DNA from: Microbulbifer harenosus
GTDB lineage: Bacteria; Pseudomonadota; Gammaproteobacteria; Pseudomonadales; Cellvibrionaceae
Direction: 5' to 3'
Length of the DNA stretch: 64,000 nt
NCBI RefSeq assembly: GCF_005771435.1
Contig: NZ_VANI01000001.1
Coordinates: 124,001-188,000, forward strand
Positions within the stretch are counted from its first letter, which is position 1; each line of letters opens with the position of its first letter. The position numbers and the translations under genes are program-made. Below, piece after piece: positions 57,425 through 64,000 of the stretch. The notes under the pieces are model-generated. The model did not search any database, was not told the origin of the DNA, and saw only the letters and a list, made by a program, of their open reading frames with translations.

Positions 57425-58378
57425 TTGCTTAAACGCACACACCATACCCCCCAGCCCGCCTGGGCCGCCTGGATTCTGACCACTCTGCTGTCGGCACCTT
57501 TTGCTGTCGCGCAGGACGCGTCAGATCCCTTTGCGGAATCGTCGGACAGTGCACCGGCAGCCACTACTCCGGTAAACAGCACACCCGACAAGACCGATCC
57601 CGGTGCGGGCAGCGCCGCCGCAGGGGTCGAAGGTGATCCCTTCGCCGAGGGCGGTGCATCCGACGAGTTCGCCTCGGAGCTCGAAGACGAATACGGCTTT
57701 GACCCGGCGGATGAATTTGCCAGCGCCGAAGAACCGGAAGACCGCGATCCCTGGGAGGGGTTCAACCGCGCCATGTTCCGCTTCAACGACACCGCAGACC
57801 GCTGGGTCCTGAAGCCCGCGGCTACGAGCTATCGCCAAATAACCCCGATCTTTGTGCAGACCGGGGTGTCCAACTTTTTCTCCAACCTGCGCGAGATCAA
57901 CAACGTTCTGAATGACGTGTTGCAGTGGAAGTGGGGCCAGGCGGGCAACGATACCGGCCGCTTTCTGGTGAACAGCACCGTGGGTATTGCCGGTCTGTTC
58001 GATGTGGCCCAACACATGGGGATGGAACCCAGCGACGGCGAGGACTTCGGCCAGACACTGGCGGCGTGGGGCGTATCCTCCGGGCCCTACATGGTGCTGC
58101 CGGTACTGGGGCCGTCCACCGTTCGGGATTTCCCCGGGGAGGTGGTGGAGTGGTACACCAACCCACTCAGCTATGTTGATGAGAACTCCGTTGAATACAC
58201 CCTGAAAGCCGTCGATGCGATCCAAACGCGTGCGAGTCTGCTACAGGCCGAGTCGCTGCTGCAGGGCGACCGCTATGTGCTTCTGCGCGACGCCTACCTG
58301 CAGCGCCGGGAATTCCTGATCAAAGACGGCGAACAGGAAGATGATTTCGGCGGCGATCTGGATGAATACGATTTCTGA
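57425..58378 (+). CDS. mlaA: MlaA/VacJ-family phospholipid-transport protein
   Basis: 317 residues. The MlaA domain spans about 105-300: DPWEGFNRAMFRFNDTADRWVLKPAATSYRQITP, then FFSNLREINNVLNDVLQWKW, FLVNSTVGIAGLFDVA and DFGQTLAAWGVSSGPYMVLPVLGPSTVRD. It works with the Mla pathway to remove phospholipids from the outer leaflet. The TTG at 57425 is preferred because GAGGAG precedes it by 7 nt; the TTG at 57389 would add 12 residues. The export signal ends FAVA-QDAS with no lipobox Cys, unusual for MlaA. An Asp/Glu/Ser-rich linker (about 30-100) precedes the domain. It overlaps the next gene. Confidence 0.9.
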   Translation: MLKRTHHTPQPAWAAWILTTLLSAPFAVAQDASDPFAESSDSAPAATTPVNSTPDKTDPGAGSAAAGVEGDPFAEGGASDEFASELEDEYGFDPADEFASAEEPEDRDPWEGFNRAMFRFNDTADRWVLKPAATSYRQITPIFVQTGVSNFFSNLREINNVLNDVLQWKWGQAGNDTGRFLVNSTVGIAGLFDVAQHMGMEPSDGEDFGQTLAAWGVSSGPYMVLPVLGPSTVRDFPGEVVEWYTNPLSYVDENSVEYTLKAVDAIQTRASLLQAESLLQGDRYVLLRDAYLQRREFLIKDGEQEDDFGGDLDEYDF

Positions 58379-59594
58379 CCCCCGCTCCGCACCGCTGGCC
58401 GCTACGGCGGCCGGTGGTCACACTCTGTTGCTGAGCGACCCCGACCAGCCGTCCTACGAGCTCATGTGCGCCACGCTCAAACGGCTCGGCTACACCGTGA
58501 CCCGTGAGGAAAGTGGTGTGGATGCCATCGGCCACTTCTCTCCCGACAAATACGATCTGGTCATCACCGACCTGCACCTGCCGGATATGGGCGGGCTGGA
58601 AGTCCTGCGTAAGATCAAACGCCTTTCCGCGGACACGCCGGTGGTGGTGCTGGCGTGCGACAGCGAGGTGAACGATGTTGTCCAGGCCCTACGCCTGGGG
58701 GCCAGCGACTATTTGCTGAAACCCCTTACTGACGAGGGGGTGATCGAGCACGCGGTGACGCGAATCGCCGAGGCGCGGGAGCTCGCCGCACAGAACCGCG
58801 ACTACCGCCATCAGCTCGAGGAGCGCAATCGCGAGCTGCACGAACACATCGAGCTGCTGCAGCGGGATCACGAGGCCGGCCGGCAATTGCAGCAGCATCT
58901 GCTGCCGCGCACCCCCTATCACTACCCCGCCGGTATTGAGGCGGCATTTCGCCTGTTGCCGTCGCTCTACCTGAGCGGCGACTTCGTTGATTACGGTCTG
59001 TTTGGCGAGCGTTTCATCGCCTTCTATCTGGTGGATGTTTCCGGCCACGGCGTATCGTCCGCGCTGGTCACCGCACTGATCAAGCACAGCATCATGCACC
59101 TGTTGCGGGAGCGCTCGCTGTTCAGCCAGCTCGACACCATCGACCAGGACATCACCAGTGTGCTGGAGATGATCAACCGCGAACTGATCGCCGCCGGTCT
59201 CGACAAGCACGCCAGCATGTTCGTCGGTGTGGTGGACAGCCGCGCGCGCCAGTTGCACTACGCGGTGGCGGGGCAGGTACCCATGCCCGCGCTGGTCACC
59301 AGTGATGGAGCCCGGTGGCTTTCCGGCAAGGGCCGGCCGCTGGGGCTGTTCCAGCGCGGTGAATGGGAAGTGCGCCACTGCTGCCTTCCCGCGAGCTGGC
59401 GCCTGGTGGCCTGTTCCGATGGGGTGCTTGAATTGCTTGCGGGTGACCTGTTGCAGAAGGAAGAGAGCCTGCTGCAGATGATCGACCGCACTCGCGGCGA
59501 CCTCGACAGTTTGTGCGCGGCGCTCAAGGTGGACACCGCTGACTCCTTCCCCGATGACATCACCATCCTCACTCTGCGCCAGGACAACCCCTGA
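58362..59594 (+). CDS. response regulator with PP2C-type serine phosphatase output (RssB-like)
   Basis: 410 residues from ATG 58362 (ATG 58341 adds seven). The receiver domain has the phospho-acceptor Asp70 in LVITDLHLPDMGG and Lys120 in YLLKPLTDEG. A coiled-coil linker (about 135-165) is followed by a PP2C/SpoIIE phosphatase domain (GDFVDYGLFGERFIAFYLVDVSGHGVSSALVTALIKH, VACSDGVLELL, DDITILTLR). It probably dephosphorylates the STAS protein encoded at 59978. Related pairs act on sigma-S control in Pseudomonas (RssB/RssC). Overlaps the end of mlaA by 17 nt. Confidence 0.88.
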   Translation: MNTISDPRSAPLAATAAGGHTLLLSDPDQPSYELMCATLKRLGYTVTREESGVDAIGHFSPDKYDLVITDLHLPDMGGLEVLRKIKRLSADTPVVVLACDSEVNDVVQALRLGASDYLLKPLTDEGVIEHAVTRIAEARELAAQNRDYRHQLEERNRELHEHIELLQRDHEAGRQLQQHLLPRTPYHYPAGIEAAFRLLPSLYLSGDFVDYGLFGERFIAFYLVDVSGHGVSSALVTALIKHSIMHLLRERSLFSQLDTIDQDITSVLEMINRELIAAGLDKHASMFVGVVDSRARQLHYAVAGQVPMPALVTSDGARWLSGKGRPLGLFQRGEWEVRHCCLPASWRLVACSDGVLELLAGDLLQKEESLLQMIDRTRGDLDSLCAALKVDTADSFPDDITILTLRQDNP

Positions 59595-59977
59595 GCCTCT
59601 CCGGGAAAACCCCGCGCCGGTCCGATTCTTGCCTTGATTTCCTTTGTTACCGCCATGTTACCGCCATCGGTTGTTCACGGTGGGTTCATCGCGGTTGCCT
59701 GAAACTTGAGAGGTAAACGGGATTTTCTGGGGTGGCGGAAGGAATCGGAGCTACAAAGTACGGACTTTCTGGTCATACCTGTTAACCCGTTCACACTGGT
59801 CTTGTCAGCGCTGGTGGGCAGGAGTAAGCTCCGCCCACTTCATGGTCAATCGGCGTACGGTTTTTTATCAGTGTCGCCGGACCTGAGCCGCACAAGGAAC
59901 TGTGCTGCGGTGCAAACCGCAAATTCTCCATCTCGCACCCCGGCTCGGGAACAGGGCAGGGCGCGTTTGAGGTTACT
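59595..59977. other. intergenic region with a strong hairpin before the STAS gene
   Basis: No gene is seen. At 59814-59838 the sequence folds as GTGGGC-A-GGAG-TAAG-CTCC-GCCCAC, a ten-pair stem with one bulged A and no T tract, so it is more likely a leader element than a terminator. A separate promoter for the STAS gene is probable but was not located. Confidence 0.4.
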
Positions 59978-60502
59978 ATGCAGTCCGGGCAGATAATGGT
60001 TGGTGACCACCAGGGCATTTATGTCGTGAAACTGGTGGGCGATGTGCGCCTCAATCTATGTACATCGTTCGATAACTATATCGGCAAGATGTTTTCCCAC
60101 GACGACTTCCGTGGCGTGGTGTTCGATATGCACGACACCCAGGGGGTCGACAGCACTACGCTCGGCCTGATGGCCAAGATTGCCATTCGCAGTGCCGAGC
60201 ACAAGGGTGGTAAGCCCCTGGTGCTGTGCGAGGACCGGGGCCTGCTGCATCTGCTGGATTCGATGGGATTTGACGCGTTGATGGATTTTTCCAGCGATGC
60301 GGACAACGACGCCTACCGGGCCGAGCCCGCCCCGCTCAAATGCAACGCGCCCGACGAGCAGAGTGCTCGCGATATGGTGCTGGAAGCGCACCGTGTGCTG
60401 ATGAGCCTGAACGAAAAAAATGAAGATACTTTTCGCGATCTGGTGAATGTGCTGGAGAGCGAACAGGGCGCCAATAAGCACAAATCCGCCGTCAGCCACT
60501 GA
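59978..60502 (+). CDS. STAS-domain anti-sigma factor antagonist (RssC-like)
   Basis: 174 residues. STAS domain about 1-105: IYVVKLVGDVRLNLCTSFDNYI and GVVFDMHDTQGVDSTTLGLMAKIAI, with the phosphorylatable Ser59 in DST. Extended C-terminal helix (DMVLEAHRVLMSLNEKNEDTFRDLVNVLES). With the PP2C response regulator upstream it forms a partner-switching pair; the same order with tal and dusA after it is known from Pseudomonas. The kinase is not in this window. Confidence 0.88.
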   Translation: MQSGQIMVGDHQGIYVVKLVGDVRLNLCTSFDNYIGKMFSHDDFRGVVFDMHDTQGVDSTTLGLMAKIAIRSAEHKGGKPLVLCEDRGLLHLLDSMGFDALMDFSSDADNDAYRAEPAPLKCNAPDEQSARDMVLEAHRVLMSLNEKNEDTFRDLVNVLESEQGANKHKSAVSH

Positions 60503-60585
60503 GCTGGTAACGCTTCCCACTGGTGTGTGAGCTTGAGGGTGCGAGGAATTGAGCGCCAGTAATGGCTAAAGTGGAAATCGCGGAG

Positions 60586-61047
60586 TCAGCCGGCGCAGTT
60601 ACCGTCTCTCGCCTCTGCGCGCGCGCGGGTGAACAACCCGTGGGGCAGATAGATCAGTTCCGCCACCCGCCGTATCAGGTGTTCCTCAAAAGCATCGATC
60701 TCACCATCTGCAAACGCCACCTGCCACATCTGTTTCACCAGCAGGTACTTATCCCGCTCGCTGAAGTTATCGTTCACCGTCTGCGTGAATTCATACAGCG
60801 AGGTGGCCTCGTGGCGCTCCATCAGTGCGCGCTCCACCAATTCTTCCGCGGTCTCGCGGTCCAGCTGGTAATGCTGCATAAGCAGGCACAGCAGTGTTTG
60901 CTTCTCGCGTTCATCCACTTTGTGGTCTGCCGTGGCAATTTCTGCCATCAATGCCGCGCTGATCATGCGCACATCTTTTTCCGGGTGCACTTCCACACTG
61001 TCCCCACGGCCGATCTGCTCGAACAGCTTGCGTATCTGTTGCAGCAT
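60586..61047 (-). CDS. TerB-family protein
   Basis: 153 residues. A TerB-like helical fold: MISAALMAEIATADHKVDEREKQTLLCLLMQHYQL and YLLVKQMWQVAFADGEIDAFEEHLIRRVAELIYL, each with the acidic ADHKVDERE / ADGEIDAFEE motif that may bind metal. TerB relatives are linked to tellurite and metal stress, but lone copies like this one have no firm role. AGGGG lies 8 nt before the ATG. It converges with the STAS gene and lies behind tal. Confidence 0.85.
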   Translation of the reverse strand: MLQQIRKLFEQIGRGDSVEVHPEKDVRMISAALMAEIATADHKVDEREKQTLLCLLMQHYQLDRETAEELVERALMERHEATSLYEFTQTVNDNFSERDKYLLVKQMWQVAFADGEIDAFEEHLIRRVAELIYLPHGLFTRARAEARDGNCAG

Positions 61048-61091
61048 GGTTGTGCCCCTTGTGATCTTCTAAATGGCTTGGGTGATAGCGC

Positions 61092-62036
61092 TTAACGCGC
61101 TTTTTGAAGCAGCTCTTCCAGCTTGAGCTGATCGGCCACAAAGTTGCGGATACCCTCCGCCAGTTTTTCCGTTGCCATGGCGTCGGCGTTCAGCTGATAG
61201 CGGAACTCGGCTTCACTGAGTGGCACTGCTGGCCGAGGTTGGCTTTCAACATCGCTGCTGAGACCACTCGCGAGTTCACCGTCGTCGTCCTGCAGCTCCT
61301 GCAGCAGCTGTGGACTGATAGTGAGCTTGTCACAACCTGCCAGCGCTTCGATCTCGCCGGTATTGCGGAAACTGGCACCCATAACGATGGTGGGATAGCC
61401 GCGGGATTTGTAGTACTCGAAGATGCTGGTGACTGAAAGTACGCCGGGATCGCTCTGTGCCGTGTAGTCATCGCGTCCGGTACTGGCCTTGTACCAGTCT
61501 AGGATACGGCCCACAAACGGCGAGATCAGGGTGACACCGGCTTCCGCGCAGGCCACCGCCTGGCACTGGCTGAACAGCAGGGTCAGGTTGCAGTGGATGC
61601 CTTCGCGCTCCAGCACTGAGGCGGCGGTGATGCCCTCCCAGGTAGAGGCCAGCTTGATCAGCACGCGCTCGCGCCCGATACCGGCTTCCTCATACATGGT
61701 GATCAGTTTGCGCGCATATTCGATGCTGGCGCGGGTGTCGAAAGACAGGCGCGCGTCCACTTCAGTGGAGACCAGGCCTGGCACGATTTGCAGGATTTCC
61801 CGGCCGATGGCCACGGCAAGCTTCATGGAGGCATCGGCGATCACATCGCCGCCGCGCTTTTCCGCCCAGCTCAGTGAGTCCTTCAGGTACTGCTGGTACT
61901 GCGGCAGTTGCGCTGCCTTGTAGAGTAGGGAGGGATTGGTGGTAGCGTCTTGCGGATGATAGCGGCGAATGGCTTCGATATCGCCAGTATCTGCAACCAC
62001 CAGGCTGCGTTGTTTGAGTTGTTCCAGTTTGTTCAT
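61092..62036 (-). CDS. tal: transaldolase
   Basis: 314 residues, TalB class. The Schiff-base lysine is Lys128 in [12 protein letters not shown]; other signatures are DATTNPSLL (about 30-38), [14 protein letters not shown] and [30 protein letters not shown]. It belongs to the nonoxidative pentose phosphate pathway. ATG 62036 is favoured because AAGGA lies 10 nt upstream; a GTG three codons earlier is possible. Confidence 0.96.
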   Translation of the reverse strand: MNKLEQLKQRSLVVADTGDIEAIRRYHPQDATTNPSLLYKAAQLPQYQQYLKDSLSWAEKRGGDVIADASMKLAVAIGREILQIVPGLVSTEVDARLSFDTRASIEYARKLITMYEEAGIGRERVLIKLASTWEGITAASVLEREGIHCNLTLLFSQCQAVACAEAGVTLISPFVGRILDWYKASTGRDDYTAQSDPGVLSVTSIFEYYKSRGYPTIVMGASFRNTGEIEALAGCDKLTISPQLLQELQDDDGELASGLSSDVESQPRPAVPLSEAEFRYQLNADAMATEKLAEGIRNFVADQLKLEELLQKAR

Positions 62037-62096
62037 CTTCCCCACATCCTTATTGCACGATCAGTTTCAGTTCTGTCAGGTTTGAGTTTTTACCGC

Positions 62097-63074
62097 TCAG
62101 GCGGCGTCGGTCACCAGGGACAGCGCTCGCTCCAGTACTTCCGGCCCCGCCCCCGCGGTATGCGCGTACTCACTCAGATGCCGGCGGAACCGGCGCGCCC
62201 CGGGTACGCCCTGGAACAGCCCCATCATGTGCCGGGTAATATGATTGAGGCGCTGACCCTTGCCGAGCTCACATTCGATATACGGCAGCATAGCGCGGAT
62301 CACATCCGCGGGGCTCGGCCCCGGTGCCCCGCCAAAGAGTTCCGCGTCCACGTCCGCGAGGATACCCGGAGTCTGGTAGGCCGCGCGGCCGAGCATAACA
62401 CCGTCGAGCTGCTGCAGATGCTGGCGACACTCCTCGATGGAATTGATGCCCCCGTTCAGCACGATTTCAAGGTCCGGGTAATCCTGTTTCAGCTGGTACA
62501 CCATCTCATACTTGAGCGGCGGTACCTCGCGGTTTTCCTTCGGACTAAGACCGTTCAGCCACGCCTTGCGCGCATGCACGATAAAGGTGGAAACGCCGGC
62601 GCGGGCCTGGGCCTCCACAAAGCGCACCAGCCCCGGGTAATCCTCCATGTCGTCGATACCGATGCGGTGCTTTACCGTCACCGGAATGGAAACCGCACTT
62701 TGCATCGCGCCCAGGCACTCTGCGACAAGTTCCGGCTCCGCCATCAGGCAGGCGCCAAAGCGCCCCTTCTGCACCCGGTCGCTGGGGCAGCCGCAATTGA
62801 GGTTCACCTCGCTGTAGCCCCACTGCTCGGCAATTTCTGCACAGCGCGCCAGATCGTCCGGGTCGCTACCGCCCAGCTGTAGTGCCACCGGCTGCTCCGC
62901 CGCGTCAAAATCCAGATGGCGCTCGCGATCGCCAAACAGAATGGCACCGGTGGTGACCATCTCGGTGTAGAGCAGAGCATTCTTGCTTAACAGGCGCCAG
63001 AAATAGCGGCAGTGGCGGTCGCTCCAATCCATCAAAGGCGCAGTACAGAAGCGGTGAGAGAGTTTGTTCGGCAT
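62097..63074 (-). CDS. dusA: tRNA-dihydrouridine synthase A
   Basis: 325 residues. An FMN enzyme reducing U20/U20a in the tRNA D-loop. Motifs are [22 protein letters not shown] at the start, [21 protein letters not shown] (about 91-111, catalytic Cys in GCPS), [11 protein letters not shown] and VLNGGINS. Intact. The 5' end is a known insertion target of a class of genomic islands, and an integrase remnant lies 124 nt beyond it. It ends close to tal and is probably co-transcribed with it. Confidence 0.96.
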   Translation of the reverse strand: MPNKLSHRFCTAPLMDWSDRHCRYFWRLLSKNALLYTEMVTTGAILFGDRERHLDFDAAEQPVALQLGGSDPDDLARCAEIAEQWGYSEVNLNCGCPSDRVQKGRFGACLMAEPELVAECLGAMQSAVSIPVTVKHRIGIDDMEDYPGLVRFVEAQARAGVSTFIVHARKAWLNGLSPKENREVPPLKYEMVYQLKQDYPDLEIVLNGGINSIEECRQHLQQLDGVMLGRAAYQTPGILADVDAELFGGAPGPSPADVIRAMLPYIECELGKGQRLNHITRHMMGLFQGVPGARRFRRHLSEYAHTAGAGPEVLERALSLVTDAA

Positions 63075-63164
63075 AACTATTTGATTTTACAACGGTCTTT
63101 CTGGGTTTGGCGACATTGGTATATTCCGTATTTGTAGCAGTAACCCCCCTTTTTACCACCAATG

Positions 63165-63188
63165 TGGTACAAGAAAACGCTTGTACCA
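63165..63188. promoter_or_regulatory. inverted repeat before the integrase remnant
   Basis: TGGTACAAG-AAAACG-CTTGTACCA, a perfect 9-bp repeat 10 nt before the integrase ATG. It could be a binding site for the integrase or its regulator, or a hairpin covering the ribosome site (GGGGGA). Confidence 0.5.
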
Positions 63189-63198
63189 GTGGGGGATC

Positions 63199-63676
63199 AT
63201 GGCAACCATCAGGGCGTGCAGGAGTGCGAAGGGGGAGATGCGGTATACGGCGCAACTTCGCCTGTTTCAGAATGGGAAGGTAGTTTATACGGAGAGCGAG
63301 ACATTCGGCAAAAAGACCCAGGCGAAGGCTTGGGCAGACCGCCGGTGGATGCAGCTGCAAGACCCGAACGAACGGCTCAAAAAACAGTGCCGCAGGTACA
63401 CTGTTGGCGACGTGTTACAGACCTACCTGGACGACTTCATTGATGTGGGTAACTTTGGGCGCACCAAGCTCGCCGCCATTAAAGCGCTGATCAATCGGCC
63501 GGACCTGGCAGGCATGGATGCCATGAATCTGCGTCGCTCCGATATTCTGGATTACCTGCGTCGCCGCCTTAAAGAGGCCAAGCCGCAAACCGTTAAGAAT
63601 GGCATCATGTGGTTGTCGGTGGCGTTCAAGACTGTTGCCGCCAGCCGCGAGTGGCCAATCGCCGCCGCCGTGGTGA
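63199..63676 (+). pseudogene. truncated dusA-type site-specific tyrosine recombinase
   Basis: About 159 codons. The N-terminal part MATIRACRSAKGEMRYTAQLRLFQNGKVVYTESETFGKKTQAKAWADRRW matches the arm-binding start of phage-type integrases. Next comes the core-binding domain (TVGDVLQTYLDDF ... MNLRRSDILDYLRRRLKEAKPQTVKNGIMWLSVAFKTVA). It breaks off near REWPIAAAVV, before the catalytic R-H-R-Y domain. What follows in the frame is the out-of-frame reading of a BRCT gene. The location and orientation beside the dusA 5' end fit the DusA-integrase family. It is a broken gene. Confidence 0.8.
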
Positions 63677-63871
63677 GTATCCAAATCGTCCTCCAAAACC
63701 GACTATGTGGTTATTGGCGAGGTGGGCAGCCGTGACTGGATACATTCGACTCACGGCAGAAAAATCGAGGATGCGGTAAAGCTACGCGAAGGTGGAGGTA
63801 AGCTGGCCATTGTTTCCGAAGAACACTGGATGCAATGTGTGGCTGCGGCTGCCGAATTACTCGATGAGTAG
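63677..63871 (+). pseudogene. 3' fragment of a BRCT-domain gene
   Basis: A 64-codon reading frame, a different frame from the integrase. It contains SKTDYVVIGEVGSRDWIHSTHGRKIEDAVKLREGG and KLAIVSEEHWMQCV, the end of a BRCT domain (W in DWIH, IVSEEHW), and ends at TAG 63871. There is a TGA just upstream (63674-63676), so only the tail remains. It is joined directly to the integrase remnant and probably comes from the other side of a deletion. Confidence 0.7.
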
Positions 63872-64000
63872 CCACATATGGCGCGCCTGTTAGCACTGCT
63901 TTGGGGGGCTCATTTGCCCATTTAGCGATGGGAGCAGAGGTGGATTACCAGCTCCCCTGGTGCGAAACGGCTGGGGGTGTGGCCGAGTATGTGCTACCGG
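63872..64000. other. right end of window, no gene recognised
   Basis: The last 129 nt hold no recognisable gene or repeat; a coding region may begin beyond the window. Confidence 0.3.

Overview
The window is a GC-rich chromosomal stretch of a gammaproteobacterium, most likely a marine Cellvibrionales-type organism such as Microbulbifer. Three things suggest this: the core gene orders (tRNA-fMet/rimP-nusA-infB-rbfA-truB-rpsO-pnp; dnaX-ybaB-recR; mlaA/response regulator/STAS/tal/dusA), five TonB-dependent receptors, and dispersed REP repeats with their own RAYT transposase. The genus is inferred. Most genes are dense and GC-rich with good ribosome binding sites, and several start at GTG or TTG.

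Layout. 1-10 kb: the 3' part of a very large OmpA/beta-barrel outer-membrane gene, a REP-flanked RAYT transposase, a quinone-oxidoreductase-like enzyme, and an iron-uptake pair (PepSY-type membrane protein and siderophore receptor) behind a promoter overlapped by a good Fur box. 10-20 kb: two tandem initiator tRNA genes, each followed by a terminator and a degenerate tRNA copy, then the translation/RNA-metabolism cluster rimP to pnp, with REP pairs inserted at two internal junctions. 20-40 kb: transport and envelope genes: TauE/SafE permease, POT peptide transporter, a TPR lipoprotein, MarC, four large TonB-dependent receptors, and a FecR/FecI-type signalling pair that probably controls the receptor carrying an STN domain. 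40-49 kb: dnaX (with an apparent programmed -1 frameshift site), ybaB, recR, rnd, ycgL, ycgN, two unrecognised membrane proteins, and a MoxR ATPase with its VWA partner. 49-55 kb: two covarying palindromic elements, a second POT transporter and the long helicase gene hrpA. 55-57 kb: a compact three-gene RiPP locus (EGKCG-repeat precursor, MNIO/DUF692 enzyme, DUF2063 partner) of the HvfABC copper-binding type. 57-64 kb: mlaA, a receiver-PP2C phosphatase and STAS protein (RssB/RssC-like), terB-like, transaldolase, dusA, and next to the 5' end of dusA a truncated dusA-type integrase fused to a BRCT gene fragment, which reads as the scar of a lost or rearranged island.

The most notable items are the HvfABC-type locus, the dnaX slippery heptamer with a stop three codons on in the -1 frame, the RAYT whose stop codon lies inside a REP, the tandem initiator tRNAs with degenerate companions, and the two palindromes at 49.0-49.4 kb whose arms differ between copies but stay self-complementary. 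No CRISPR array, rRNA operon or complete prophage was seen.
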